Source of the DNA: Nocardia rosealba
GTDB lineage: Bacteria > Actinomycetota > Actinomycetes > Mycobacteriales > Mycobacteriaceae
Direction: 5' to 3'
NCBI RefSeq assembly: GCF_020216065.1
Contig: NZ_JAIWNA010000006.1
Location: 369,238 to 433,237 of the forward strand
DNA: 64,000 nucleotides
Each line of letters begins with the position of its first letter. Positions within the stretch are counted from its first letter, which is position 1. Below the pieces are notes generated by a model that saw nothing but the letters and a program-made list of their open reading frames with translations, was not told where the DNA came from and searched no databases. Shown here one piece after another: positions 22,555 to 31,895 of this stretch. The translations under genes and the position numbers were made by a program.

Positions 22555-24378
22555 GTGCTCGTGCGAGGAATCGGGGCGCGCGGCGATACCCGAACCCGGG
22601 TGCGGGCGGCATCGGCGTTGGCGACGGCAAAAGTCATGGCCAGGACAACGGGGGCGTTCTACGTTCTCGGCGGTGTCCTCGGCCTGACCATCACTGCCGT
22701 CGCACCGGGCGACGACGGCAACAGACTGCTGGTCGGCACCGCCGCCGCGGTCGCGCTGTTGCTCGGTCTGACGCTGCTGGCCTGGGGCCCGCGCATGCCG
22801 CACGCGCTGCACCACCTCTACCTGGCGACCGCGACCGTGCTGGTCACCATCGCGGTGCACTCCTTCCCGAACCTCGTCGGCGGGATCACGCTCGCGTCGT
22901 TCTACGTCTTCATCGCCTGCGACGCGGCACTGTTCTTCGCCTGGCCGCAGGCCGCCGCGCACATCGGCTTCGCGATGGTGCTGTGCCTGTGGGTGCTGCC
23001 CGACCGTGGGCTGCCGTGGTGGTCGGGCCTGATCCCCGCCGGGGTCACCTTCGGGGCCGGGGTGGTGGTCGGCATCCTCACCCGCATGGCGTCCGACGCC
23101 GATATCGACGTACTCACCGGCCTGCTCAACCGGCGCGGCTTCGAAAAGCAGCTCAACCCGGCGATCGACGCGGCCGGACGCGGTGGTCAGGGTCTGTCGC
23201 TGGTGCTGGTCGACCTCGACCGCTTCCAGAAGATCAACGACCACCTCGGCCACCGTGCCGGCGACGCCGTTCTCCAGCGCGTGGCCGACACCTGGCTCGA
23301 CCTGCTCGCCCCCGATCAGGTGCTCGCCCGCTTCGGCGGCGACGTGTTCGCGCTGCTGCTGCCCGGCACCACCGAGCAGGCCGCGATCCTGCTCACCGAA
23401 CAGCTGCGTGCGGCGGTGACCATGGGTTGTTCGGCCGGTGTCACGTCGTGGCAGCCGGGCGAGTCGGGCTCGCTGCTGATCAGCCGTGCAGATGTGGGGC
23501 TGTACCGGGCCAAGCAGGCCGGACGCAACCGCACGGTGCTCGAATCGTCGCGGCAGTTGCCGCTCGCAGTCGAGCTGCGCGAGGCCATCGACAGCGGCGC
23601 CCTCGACGTGCACTACCAGCCGATCGTCAGCCTCACCGAGGACGGCGGCCAGGCCGTCGGTGTCGAAGCGTTGCTGCGCTGGTCGTCCAACGCGCAGCCC
23701 GAGGTCACCACCGAGGGCCTCATCCGGGTCGCCGAGGAATACGACCTCATCTCCGACCTGGACGAACTGGTGTTGCGCCGCGCCTGCGCCGACGCCGCCC
23801 GCCTGCAGGAGAGCTTCGCCTCCCTGAACCTCACGCTGAACGTGAACGTCTCCGGCCTGGAACTGGCCGAAACCGACTACGCCGAACGGGTCGCCACCAT
23901 CCTCAACGACACCGGTTGGCCCGCCGACCAGCTCGTGCTCGAGGTGACCGAAAGCGAACTGGCCGCCGAATCCCAGACGGCCATCGCCAACCTGCACACC
24001 CTGCGCGACCGAGGCGTGCGCATCGCCATCGACGACTTCGGCACCGGCTACTCCTCGCTGAGCCGCCTGGCCACCATCCCCAGCGACATCCTGAAGGTCG
24101 ACCAGTCCTTCGTCGCCGCCATCCGCTCCGATTCCCCCGCCCCACCCCTGCTCGGCGTCATCGCCGCCCTCAGCAAATCCCTCGACCTGCAGGTGATCGC
24201 CGAGGGCGTGGAAACCGAATACCAGGCCGCCGTCCTCACCGAACTCGGCTTCGCCCTGGCCCAGGGCTACCACTACAGCGACTCCCACCCGGTCGCCGAC
24301 CTCATCAACGACCTCAACACCCCCCACTCCGACGACGACGATTCCCTCGCCGCCAACGGCTGGATCCCCCTCGGCTGA
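22555..24378 (+). CDS. c-di-GMP phosphodiesterase with degenerate GGDEF domain and intact EAL domain
   Basis: 607 residues from GTG 22555 (GTG 22561 also possible). Five or six N-terminal membrane segments (about 33-178) are followed by a GGDEF domain (about 183-330) and an EAL domain (about 335-590). The signature is GGDVF at 261-265: the metal-binding Glu is Val, so cyclase activity is unlikely. The EAL domain keeps EAL (371-373), DDFGTGYSSL, KVDQSF and IAEGVET, so c-di-GMP hydrolysis is expected, with the GGDVF domain perhaps as GTP sensor. Mycobacteria carry a related protein with both domains. Confidence 0.92.
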   Translation: MLVRGIGARGDTRTRVRAASALATAKVMARTTGAFYVLGGVLGLTITAVAPGDDGNRLLVGTAAAVALLLGLTLLAWGPRMPHALHHLYLATATVLVTIAVHSFPNLVGGITLASFYVFIACDAALFFAWPQAAAHIGFAMVLCLWVLPDRGLPWWSGLIPAGVTFGAGVVVGILTRMASDADIDVLTGLLNRRGFEKQLNPAIDAAGRGGQGLSLVLVDLDRFQKINDHLGHRAGDAVLQRVADTWLDLLAPDQVLARFGGDVFALLLPGTTEQAAILLTEQLRAAVTMGCSAGVTSWQPGESGSLLISRADVGLYRAKQAGRNRTVLESSRQLPLAVELREAIDSGALDVHYQPIVSLTEDGGQAVGVEALLRWSSNAQPEVTTEGLIRVAEEYDLISDLDELVLRRACADAARLQESFASLNLTLNVNVSGLELAETDYAERVATILNDTGWPADQLVLEVTESELAAESQTAIANLHTLRDRGVRIAIDDFGTGYSSLSRLATIPSDILKVDQSFVAAIRSDSPAPPLLGVIAALSKSLDLQVIAEGVETEYQAAVLTELGFALAQGYHYSDSHPVADLINDLNTPHSDDDDSLAANGWIPLG

Positions 24379-24527
24379 GCCGGCTTCGAAGCTGTGCCCG
24401 GTCCGCGGCCGCGCAGGAGCGGCCGCATGACGAAAAGTCGGTTGACGGGTGGTGGGCGGTGGCGAACGATGGACGCATGCGGATGCTTGTTTACGCCTGT
24501 TGACCTTTCTCGCTGTGTAGGCGCCTG

Positions 24528-25805
24528 GTGGCGGCGGTGAGTCGTGCGCCCGGCAGTGTGCGTGGGCTCGGGGTCCGCGCGGTGCTGTTCAAGGGCTCGC
24601 GGGATCTGCTGCCCATCTACGCGCTCTACGGTGTGCTTTTCGCTGATCACGGTCTCGGAACCGCGCAGATCTCGTTGCTGCTCGCACTGTGGTCGGTGAC
24701 GGCGTTCCTGCTCGAGGTGCCTTCCGGGGCGTGGGCGGACACGGTGTCGCGGCGCGGTCTGCTCGTTTTCAGCGCGGTGCTGCAGGCAGCCGGGTTCACG
24801 ATCTGGATGGTCGCGCCGTCGTTCGCCGGGTTCGCGGTGGGATTCGTCGTGTGGGGGATCGCCGGTGCGCTGGAATCGGGCACGTTCGAGGCGTTGATCT
24901 ACGACGACCTGGTGGCGCGTGGGGAAACCGCTCAGTACGCGCGCATCATGGGCTGGGCTCGGGCTGCGCAGGAGACGACCGTTCTCGTCGCGATCGTCGC
25001 GGCCGCACCGCTTTTCGCGTGGGGTGGGTATGGCCTGGTCGGCTGGGTGAGTGTCGGCGTCGGTGTCGTCCACACCGTCACCGCGCTGGCACTGCCCCGT
25101 GCGCCGGTGGCCATTTCGGCGACGGAAGTCGATGCTCTGGACGACGACGCAACGCCACCTCCCGGGGTTACCGCACCAGCGGGCGTTGTCGAGGCGGATC
25201 GACCGGTGCGCAAGCGGTATGTGGCGATGCTCCGGACCGGGATCGCCGAATCGATGCATGTGCGGCGAGTGCGTCGCGGCGTGTTGCTCGGCGCGCTTCT
25301 CTACGGCGTCACCGCTTTCGACGAATACTTCGGCCTGCTCGCTGTTTCCGGCGGCGCCTCGCCCGCCACCTCGGCGTTGCTCGTCGGCGTGACCGTCGCG
25401 GGTTCGCTGGCCGGTTCGCTGTTGGCGGGGCGCACCGAGTCCGCGCCCGCCCGGCTGGTCGGAGTCGCCCTGTTCGTCGCGGGGATCTTGTTCATAGCCG
25501 GTGCGTTGGCTGTCGGCGCCGGACTGCTGTGGATCGGATTCGTCGGGATCGCCGTGGCGTACGGGATCGACTTCAATGCCGAGGTCGTCGCGGGCGCGCG
25601 CCTGCAGGACGCGATCGAAGGCCGCGCCCGCGCAACGGTCACCTCCGTCGTCGGCTTGCTGTCAGAGGTGGTTGCGCTGGCCGTCTTCGGTGTCGTCGCC
25701 GCTGCCACCCAGTGGGTTTCGATGTCTGTGGCGATCGCCGGCTTGGGCGTGGTGTTGCTGGCAGCCGGGCTGGTCGCACCGAGTTGGTTGCCGGGCCGGA
25801 AGTGA
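24528..25805 (+). CDS. MFS transporter
   Basis: 425 residues, twelve predicted membrane segments. The loop after the second helix (PSGAWADTVSRRGLLVFS) is the MFS motif A type, as in drug or sugar exporters. A cytoplasmic loop of about 60 residues separates the two halves. The start is GTG 24528 or 24537. No substrate can be named. It stands 149 bases after the c-di-GMP gene, in a gap where I see nothing else, and is followed by another transporter on the same strand. Confidence 0.88.
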   Translation: MAAVSRAPGSVRGLGVRAVLFKGSRDLLPIYALYGVLFADHGLGTAQISLLLALWSVTAFLLEVPSGAWADTVSRRGLLVFSAVLQAAGFTIWMVAPSFAGFAVGFVVWGIAGALESGTFEALIYDDLVARGETAQYARIMGWARAAQETTVLVAIVAAAPLFAWGGYGLVGWVSVGVGVVHTVTALALPRAPVAISATEVDALDDDATPPPGVTAPAGVVEADRPVRKRYVAMLRTGIAESMHVRRVRRGVLLGALLYGVTAFDEYFGLLAVSGGASPATSALLVGVTVAGSLAGSLLAGRTESAPARLVGVALFVAGILFIAGALAVGAGLLWIGFVGIAVAYGIDFNAEVVAGARLQDAIEGRARATVTSVVGLLSEVVALAVFGVVAAATQWVSMSVAIAGLGVVLLAAGLVAPSWLPGRK

Positions 25806-25887
25806 TCGTGGACGACCCGATCGTCACCCAGCCGCTGTCGGTTCGCGCATCGGTAGTGTCGAAAGCTACGACGGCGGAAAGGGCGGA

Positions 25888-26838
25888 GTGGTCGGGCGCA
25901 ACGGTCTCGGAGCGATCTTCGGGTTCTGCATCGGCGGCGGTGTCGCGGTGCAGGGACGGATCAACGGGGCACTCGGAGCGGAACTCGGCGACGGCGTCGC
26001 AGCCGCCACGATCAGTTTCGGAATCGGCCTGCTGGCCCTGCTGATCGCCTTCGCGGTCAGCCCGACCCTGCGATCGGGCCTCGGCTCGGTCCGCACCGCC
26101 ACAACCGACGGCAGCCTGCGCCCGTGGTACCTCCTGGGCGGTGTGTGCGGTGCGTTCTTCGTCGCGAGTCAGGGCCTCACCATCGCCGCCATCGGCGTCA
26201 CGGCATTCACCGTCGCCGTCGTCGCCGGCCAGCTCCTCAGCAGCCTCGTCGTCGACCGGGTAGGTCTCGCACCGAACGGCCGGACACCGATCACCTGGTG
26301 GCGGGTGCTGGCCGCCGGCCTCGGCATCATCGGTGTCGTCCTCGCGGCGAGCGGCCGCGACGCCCCCGCCCCCGCCGACACCGGTGTCCCCGACCACCTG
26401 CTCATCGCCCTACCTGCCCTCGCAGGCATCGGCCTGGCCTGGCAGCAGGCGGTCAACGGCCGCGTCGGCGCAGTCGGCGGCCCCTTCCCCGCCACCCTCG
26501 TCAACTTCACCGTCGGCCTGATCGCCCTCTGCCTCTTCGACACCTACACCCTCCTCACCAAGGGCCTCCCCACCCAATTCCCCACCACCCCATGGCTCTA
26601 CCTCGGCGGCCTGATCGGCGTAGCCTTCATCGCCCTCGCCGCGATCACCGTCAGCATGATCGGCGTCCTCCTCCTCGGCCTCACCTCGGTGGCCGGCCAA
26701 CTGGTCGCAGCCCTCCTCCTCGACGCCGCCGACGGCCGCCTCGCCCCGCTCGCAGTCCTGAGCTGCGTGCTCGTTCTGGTCGCGGTTGTCATGGCGAGCC
26801 GCGCCACCACCTCGTCAGCCGACAATCGCCGCAGCTGA
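25888..26838 (+). CDS. DMT family transporter (YdcZ/DUF606 type)
   Basis: 316 residues with ten predicted membrane helices arranged as two homologous DUF606 halves (FGFCIGGGVAVQGRINGALG and AGIGLAWQQAVNGRVG begin the halves). The start GTG at 25888 follows GGAAAGGGCGGA. The same frame is open for another 387 bases upstream, but that part only shadows the MFS gene. The members are small drug/metabolite-type transporters of unknown substrate. The 114 bases after it, to the Gfo/Idh gene, show nothing. Confidence 0.87.
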   Translation: MVGRNGLGAIFGFCIGGGVAVQGRINGALGAELGDGVAAATISFGIGLLALLIAFAVSPTLRSGLGSVRTATTDGSLRPWYLLGGVCGAFFVASQGLTIAAIGVTAFTVAVVAGQLLSSLVVDRVGLAPNGRTPITWWRVLAAGLGIIGVVLAASGRDAPAPADTGVPDHLLIALPALAGIGLAWQQAVNGRVGAVGGPFPATLVNFTVGLIALCLFDTYTLLTKGLPTQFPTTPWLYLGGLIGVAFIALAAITVSMIGVLLLGLTSVAGQLVAALLLDAADGRLAPLAVLSCVLVLVAVVMASRATTSSADNRRS

Positions 26839-26952
26839 CCAACCGTTGTCACGACGAGCGCTGTACATTCCTGCGCCAGGCCGTGGAGAAACTACCGAAG
26901 CGGTGAACAAGGAGGGGATACTCGGGCGGGGATCGTCGACGGAAGGGTCGGG

Positions 26953-27999
26953 ATGGATCAGCTCGGGGTTGCGGTTGTCGGGTTCGGGTTGGCGGGGGCG
27001 GTGTTTCATGCGCCGTTGATCGCGGCGGAGCCGAGGATGCGGGTGGCGGCGGTGGTGACGTCGTCGGCGGAGCGGGCGGCGCAGGCGCGGGCGCAGCATC
27101 CGGGGGTGCGGGTGTGGGAGAGCGCGGAGGAGATGTTCGCCGAGGCCGACGATGTGGATCTGGCGGTGATCGCGACACCGAACCGGACGCATGCGGAGCT
27201 GGCGGTGAAGGCGTTGGTCGCGGGGTTGCCGGTGGTGGTCGACAAACCGTTCGCGGTGAAGTCGGCCGATGCCGAAGAGGTGGTTTCGGTGGCGGAGCGG
27301 GCGGGGCTGCCGCTGAGTGTTTTCCAGAACCGCCGCTGGGACAACGACTTCCTGACCGTCAAAGCGCTGATGGAGGCGGGCGAATTCGGCGAGGTCCGCC
27401 GGTTCGAGTCGCGGTTCGAGCGGTGGCGGCCGGTGTCGAAAGGCGGCTGGCGTGAGGTCGGCTCCGCCGAGGACGGGGCGGGGATCCTGTTCGATCTGGG
27501 CAGTCACCTGGTGGATCAGGCACTCGCCCTTTTCGGCCCGGTCACCGAGGTGTACGCCGAACTCGACCAGCGCCGCCCGGACGTGCAGGCCGACGACGAC
27601 GCCTTCGTCGCCCTCACCCACGCCTCCGGCGTCCGCTCGCACCTGTGGATGAGTGCCGTTGCGCCCCAACTGGGTCCACGCATGCGCGTGCTCGGTTCCA
27701 CCAACGGCTACACGGTCTCGGGCCTCGATCCCCAGGAAGACGACCTGCGTGCCGGCCGCCGCCCGGACGACGGAAAACCTTGGGGCACAGTCACTCCCGA
27801 CAAATGGGGCACCTTCGGCGCAGGCGAGGACCTGAAGACGATCCCCACCCTCCCCGGTGACTACCCGGCCTTCTACGCCCAGATGGCCGCCGCGCTACTC
27901 GCCGAGGCACCGGTCCCGGTGGACCCACGCGACGCCGTGGAAACTCTGCGCATCCTGGAATACGCCCGCCACGTCGCCACCCCGCCCGAAGACGACTGA
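26953..27999 (+). CDS. Gfo/Idh/MocA family oxidoreductase
   Basis: 348 residues. An N-terminal Rossmann domain has VVGFGLAGAVFHAPLI (about 7-22), the nucleotide-binding TPNRTHAELA and the EKP-like motif VDKPFAVK with the conserved Lys. The C-terminal dehydratase-like domain contains GILFDLGSHLVDQALALFG with the His used for catalysis. The family oxidises or isomerises sugar and inositol-type substrates with NAD(P). ATG at 26953. It is a single gene followed by a strong terminator. Confidence 0.92.
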   Translation: MDQLGVAVVGFGLAGAVFHAPLIAAEPRMRVAAVVTSSAERAAQARAQHPGVRVWESAEEMFAEADDVDLAVIATPNRTHAELAVKALVAGLPVVVDKPFAVKSADAEEVVSVAERAGLPLSVFQNRRWDNDFLTVKALMEAGEFGEVRRFESRFERWRPVSKGGWREVGSAEDGAGILFDLGSHLVDQALALFGPVTEVYAELDQRRPDVQADDDAFVALTHASGVRSHLWMSAVAPQLGPRMRVLGSTNGYTVSGLDPQEDDLRAGRRPDDGKPWGTVTPDKWGTFGAGEDLKTIPTLPGDYPAFYAQMAAALLAEAPVPVDPRDAVETLRILEYARHVATPPEDD

Positions 28000-28018
28000 A
28001 CCGCGCCGGAAACGAGAA

Positions 28019-28047
28019 ACGGGCGGTGCCGTCAGCGCACCGCCCGT
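28019..28047. terminator. Hairpin between convergent genes
   Basis: ACGGGCGGTGC (28019-28029) pairs perfectly with GCACCGCCCGT (28037-28047). It lies between the Gfo/Idh stop and the MBL-Rieske stop and can serve both; no T-run follows. Confidence 0.65.
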
Positions 28048-28061
28048 CCCGAATCCGAACC

Positions 28062-29597
28062 TCAGAGTTTCTGGGACCGCAGTTCGTGCCCCTTGGACGT
28101 CTTGCAACGCCCCGACTCCAGGTCCCACTGCCACCCGTGCAGGTTGCAGGTGAGGTTGTTGCCTTCCACCACACCGAATTTCGACAGGTCGGCCTTGAGG
28201 TGCGGGCAGCGGCGCTGCACTTCCCAGCCGTCGAGTTCGATGGTGGCCGAGTCGTCGTGCGCCTCGGCGAACCAGCCGTCGGCGTAGGCGATTCGCTCGT
28301 CGGTGAGGCACTTGAAGAAGGTGTAGAGGAATTCGTTGTAGCCGCCGATGCGCCACGCCTGGAAGCGGGTGGACAGGAAGATCGTGTTCACCCAGTCCGG
28401 TTCGTCGTCGCGCAGCACGGTGCGTACCAGTTCGGGGGCGATGCGGAAGCCGTAGCGGTAGCGGCCTTCGCCCTCGATGGGCTCGCGCACGGTGCGCTGC
28501 GGGAAGTCCAGGACGATGGTTTCCTCGCCGAGCACCAGGCCCACGGGGTAACCGATGCCGTCGCTGATGAGCGCGCTCTGCTTCATGATCGGCTCGAACA
28601 GCTCGCGCAGCGGCTCGAGCAGCGAACCCTCGCCGTGCTCCCAGGTGGCCTTCTCAGCCGCGAGCACGGGGGCGAAGCGTTCGGCCATGTCGGCGATGTA
28701 GGCGGCCTTGTCGCCGTAGATGCGCTGCGGGTCGAACGGGTGCGTGAGATCCAACGAGGAACCGCGCACGTCGGCGACGGAACCGGGGATCATCAGGATC
28801 CCGCCCTTGTTGCCGTGGATCTCCATCTGCTCGAGAAACACGATTTGGTCGGGGAAGATGTTGCCCTCGTCGCCGCGGTCGTCGTTGAGGTAGCGCAGTT
28901 CGTCGTCGAGGAACACCGGGGGGCCGGCCGAGGGCACCACCCAGGTGGCGCCGACCTGCTCGATGTAGGAGCGGGCCCGGTCCATGCCGCGCTGACGCTT
29001 CTGCTTGCCGAAGTTGGCCTTGGTGCGCGCGGGGATGTCGTAGACGGCCGGATACCAGATGGCACCCGAGTACTGCAGCAGGTGAATGTCGATGTGCCCG
29101 AACGCGTCGTGGATCACGTCCATGTCGACGGGACGGGCGTCGTTCATGTTGAAGCAGGTGGTCCCGCCGTCGGAGACGAGGATGCCCGAGTCACCGATGG
29201 GGCCGTCGGCGGGCGCGCGCAGCGCCACGATCATGATGTCGAGCGAACCCTTGGGCCCGGTGACGGTGTGCTTGACCGAATCCTCGGTCTCGAAGAACTT
29301 GGTGAAGCCGAGCGACTCGAGCTCGCGGCGCAGATCCGGCACCGGGTAGTCGGGCAGCAGGACCGTCGCGTCCTTGTTGACGTGCTCGCGCAACAGCGCG
29401 GCGTCGAAGTGGTCGCGGTGCAGGTGCGAGACATAGAGGTAGTCGACGTCGCCGAGCGCCGCCCAGTCCAGGCCGGTGTTGTCCGGGAACGGGAACCACG
29501 ACGCGAAGTAGGCGGGGTTCACCCACGGGTCGCACAGGATGGTCCCGGCCTCGGTTCGGATGTGGAAGCCAGCATGTCCGACACTGGTGATCTGCAC
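28062..29597 (-). CDS. Metallo-beta-lactamase fold / Rieske [2Fe-2S] fusion protein
   Basis: 511 residues. The N-terminal part is an UlaG-like metallo-beta-lactamase fold with H58-x-H60-x-D62-H63 (SHLHRDH). The middle, about residues 250-400, has no motif I recognise. The C-terminal 60 residues are a Rieske domain with C464-P-H466 and C484-x-x-H487 ligands. The combination recalls CMP-N-acetylneuraminate hydroxylase, which has the two domains in the opposite order. A redox or hydroxylation reaction is therefore plausible, but the substrate is unknown. By position it would match Rv3818 of M. tuberculosis (from memory). The 114 bases upstream to the next gene hold no other feature. Confidence 0.87.
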   Translation of the reverse strand: MQITSVGHAGFHIRTEAGTILCDPWVNPAYFASWFPFPDNTGLDWAALGDVDYLYVSHLHRDHFDAALLREHVNKDATVLLPDYPVPDLRRELESLGFTKFFETEDSVKHTVTGPKGSLDIMIVALRAPADGPIGDSGILVSDGGTTCFNMNDARPVDMDVIHDAFGHIDIHLLQYSGAIWYPAVYDIPARTKANFGKQKRQRGMDRARSYIEQVGATWVVPSAGPPVFLDDELRYLNDDRGDEGNIFPDQIVFLEQMEIHGNKGGILMIPGSVADVRGSSLDLTHPFDPQRIYGDKAAYIADMAERFAPVLAAEKATWEHGEGSLLEPLRELFEPIMKQSALISDGIGYPVGLVLGEETIVLDFPQRTVREPIEGEGRYRYGFRIAPELVRTVLRDDEPDWVNTIFLSTRFQAWRIGGYNEFLYTFFKCLTDERIAYADGWFAEAHDDSATIELDGWEVQRRCPHLKADLSKFGVVEGNNLTCNLHGWQWDLESGRCKTSKGHELRSQKL

Positions 29598-29711
29598 GAG
29601 CTATGTCCTCCTACCAGGATCTGATTCGCCGACGCACCGGGCTCGACCTGGTGACGCGAGCCGCCGCCGAGCTCTGACCACTGCGGCGGCACCAGCCAAC
29701 AAGGGTAGTGG

Positions 29712-30599
29712 CTAAACCGTTACATCACCGATGCAGTAGCCCTCGGGGGTCGAGACGACGGTGAATGTGCGCGTCCTGGTGCCCCCGGGGGAGGTGGTCA
29801 CCGGGACCTGAACCGCCAGGTAATCCCCCTGAACTCGTTCGGATGATAGCTCTTGGTCGGCGAAGGAGGTGACATTGCCTACTTTGCCCGAGTCGGTGGC
29901 CAGCGGGGGTGCTGTGGGGTTGCCGGAGCCCTGTGGGTCCCAGGTGGCTGAGCTCGCCGCGCAGGTCAGAGGGTGGATCTGTTCGGTGTCGTCCGGGTTG
30001 AGAGGTTTGCCCGTTGCGCGGGCCAGGTAACGGCGAACGGTGTGACGCGCGTCGGCCTCGTCGTAACCCGGCTCGACACCGGCGGCGAACACCCGGCCGC
30101 AGGCGTAGCCCGTGGCGATGTCGCGCTGCTCCACGGTGATCGTCGTCGTCGCGTTGCGCCAGGTGACGGTGTCGGCGGTGGCGGTGCCCGGCCTGCTCAG
30201 GGCGGCGAGGATCGACTGCGGGTCGACGTACATGTCGGCGACGGTGCGTGGCGGGATGGTCCAGCACTTGGCCTGTAGCTCGGTGACGGTCGACGAGCGC
30301 AGGTCGGCGGCCCAGCGGCGCACGGCGGTCACGGCATCCGGATTGCTCGCCACCGCGCCGACCTGCGGTGCGTCGGCGGGCAGCGGCTCGGTGGTCGGTA
30401 CCGGTGTGGTCGCGGCCTCGGTGGCGGTCGAGGACGAGGCGGCTGCCGAGGTGCTGGTGGCAGGCGCGGCCACCTGTTCGTCGCCCGGAATGCCCGATAC
30501 CGAGTCGCAGCCGGCGATCAGCGCGGCGGCGGTCAGTCCCGCGGCCAGCGCGCTGGCACGGCGGGTCGGAGCAAACGGGGGCAGCTGAGCGCGTTGCAC
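29712..30599 (-). CDS. Putative lipoprotein
   Basis: About 295 residues. The signal peptide ends in the lipobox LIAGC, followed by a Ser/Thr/Ala-rich linker of about 45 residues and a globular domain with several cysteines. I chose GTG 30599, eight bases after GAGGA; ATG 30614 would add five residues. The C-terminal half (RTRTFTVVSTPEGYCIGDVTV) looks like a beta-rich surface domain. No family was recognised. It is divergent from the acyltransferase gene. Confidence 0.75.
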   Translation of the reverse strand: MQRAQLPPFAPTRRASALAAGLTAAALIAGCDSVSGIPGDEQVAAPATSTSAAASSSTATEAATTPVPTTEPLPADAPQVGAVASNPDAVTAVRRWAADLRSSTVTELQAKCWTIPPRTVADMYVDPQSILAALSRPGTATADTVTWRNATTTITVEQRDIATGYACGRVFAAGVEPGYDEADARHTVRRYLARATGKPLNPDDTEQIHPLTCAASSATWDPQGSGNPTAPPLATDSGKVGNVTSFADQELSSERVQGDYLAVQVPVTTSPGGTRTRTFTVVSTPEGYCIGDVTV

Positions 30600-30664
30600 T
30601 TCGACGTTCCTCATTCCTTGGCCGGGTGCCGGAAGCGGCGATCTGCGACTACGCTAGCTGAATT

Positions 30665-31426
30665 GTGGAACCCGTCTACCGGTCGATCATCGGCCTGGCC
30701 CGAACCGTCTTCTTCCTCGAAGGTCTGAAGTTCACCGTCAAGGGGGCCGAAAACATCCCCGCGACAGGTGGTGCCGTGGTGGCGATCAACCACACCGGTT
30801 ACATGGACTTCACCTACGCCGGCCTGCCCGCGCGCACCCCCAAGCGCTACATCAGGTTCATGGCGAAGGCGGAGGTGTTCGACAACAAGATCTCCGGCCC
30901 GATCATGCGCGCCCTCAAACACATTCCGGTCGACCGCACGGCGGGCGCCGACTCCTACAAGTCGGCGGTGAAGTACCTGCGCGACGGCGAACTCGTCGGC
31001 GTGTACCCCGAGGCGACCATCAGCCGCAGCTTCGAGATCAAGGAATTCAAGTCCGGCGCGGCCCGCATGGCGCTCGAGGCAGACGTGCCGATCATCCCGA
31101 TCGTCATCTGGGGTGCCCAGCGCGTGTGGACCAAGGGTTTCCCGAAGCGCCTGGGCCGCACCAACACCCCGATCTCCATCGCCGTCGGCAAGCCGATCAA
31201 GCCCTACGAACCCGTCGGCGACCTGACCGCCGAGCTGCGCGGAACCATGCAGGCCATGCTCGCCGACCTGCAGAAGGACTACGAACACGAGCCCGGCGCC
31301 TACTGGGTGCCCAAGCGCCTCGGCGGCAGCGCTCCCTCCTTGGAGGAGGCCACCGCCCTCGACAACGCCGAGGCCGCGGAACGTTTGGCGCGCAAGACCG
31401 CTCAGCGCGCGAACCCCGAGAACTGA
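30665..31426 (+). CDS. plsC: 1-acyl-sn-glycerol-3-phosphate acyltransferase family protein
   Basis: 253 residues from GTG 30665. It transfers an acyl group to a lysophosphatidate-type or other lipid acceptor at the membrane. The HX4D motif is H43-TGYM-D48. The motif III region is YPEATIS rather than FPEGT, a variant common among actinobacterial paralogues. There is no clear membrane helix beyond an N-terminal hydrophobic stretch. A hairpin terminator follows. Mycobacteria hold several such genes at this place (Rv3814c-Rv3816c, from memory). Confidence 0.9.
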   Translation: MEPVYRSIIGLARTVFFLEGLKFTVKGAENIPATGGAVVAINHTGYMDFTYAGLPARTPKRYIRFMAKAEVFDNKISGPIMRALKHIPVDRTAGADSYKSAVKYLRDGELVGVYPEATISRSFEIKEFKSGAARMALEADVPIIPIVIWGAQRVWTKGFPKRLGRTNTPISIAVGKPIKPYEPVGDLTAELRGTMQAMLADLQKDYEHEPGAYWVPKRLGGSAPSLEEATALDNAEAAERLARKTAQRANPEN

Positions 31427-31439
31427 GACGCGCGTCGGA

Positions 31440-31463
31440 CCCGGAGCAGATCTGTGCTCCGGG
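31440..31463. terminator. Hairpin between convergent genes
   Basis: CCCGGAGCA (31440-31448) pairs with TGCTCCGGG (31455-31463) around GATCTG. It follows the acyltransferase stop and precedes the stop of the secreted-protein gene on the other strand. No T-run is seen. Confidence 0.6.
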
Positions 31464-31478
31464 CCCGACACCCCCCGA

Positions 31479-31895
31479 TCAGTTCATGCTCAGTACCCAC
31501 GAGCCGTTGCAGCCCCAACTGGCGTTGCGGTTGGCGTCGTAGGTCCAGACGGGGGTGATCGGCGGGTTCACCCGCACATGCCACCGGCCCGACGGCGACT
31601 TCACGGCGTTGCCCTCGCGGGTGACGATCTTGACGTCGTCGTGGTCGAACAACCAGGAGCCCCGGCTGGTCGGGTAGTCCAACCGCATGCGGACCCGGCC
31701 GCCGGTGTGGTTCTGCACCACCAGGCAGGAACCGGGGTGGTTGATGTCGATGGCGTAGTCGCTGAAACCCTCCTCGCCACCGTTGTCGGTGGTGTCGACG
31801 AATCCGACGGCATCGGTGATGTCGGCGTGCGCGGGTCCCGCGACCATGATGGTCGTCACAGCCACGGCGGCGGTGAGCAGTCCGAGAGTCTTCAA
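31479..31895 (-). CDS. Small secreted protein
   Basis: 138 residues. The TTG start at 31895 lies seven bases after GGAGG, and the protein then reads KTLGLLTAAVAVTTIMVAGPAHA, a Sec signal peptide with an AHA cleavage site. The mature part (about 115 residues) is beta-rich with two cysteines (GSCLVVQ, WGCNGSW) and no known motif. An upstream in-frame TTG at 31922 lacks a ribosome site. The function is unknown. The gap from here to the tRNA (31896-32117) has no other gene. Confidence 0.75.
   Translation of the reverse strand: MKTLGLLTAAVAVTTIMVAGPAHADITDAVGFVDTTDNGGEEGFSDYAIDINHPGSCLVVQNHTGGRVRMRLDYPTSRGSWLFDHDDVKIVTREGNAVKSPSGRWHVRVNPPITPVWTYDANRNASWGCNGSWVLSMN

Noticed and set aside
21319..24327. 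A 1002-codon minus-strand open frame opposite serS and the c-di-GMP gene
   Set aside because: It spans two well-supported plus-strand genes and their gap; a shadow of codon bias and not a giant protein.
25501..25887. N-terminal extension of the YdcZ-type transporter by 129 codons
   Set aside because: The extension lies wholly inside the MFS gene, is Arg/Ser/Trp-rich and unlike the family; GTG 25888 has a good ribosome site.
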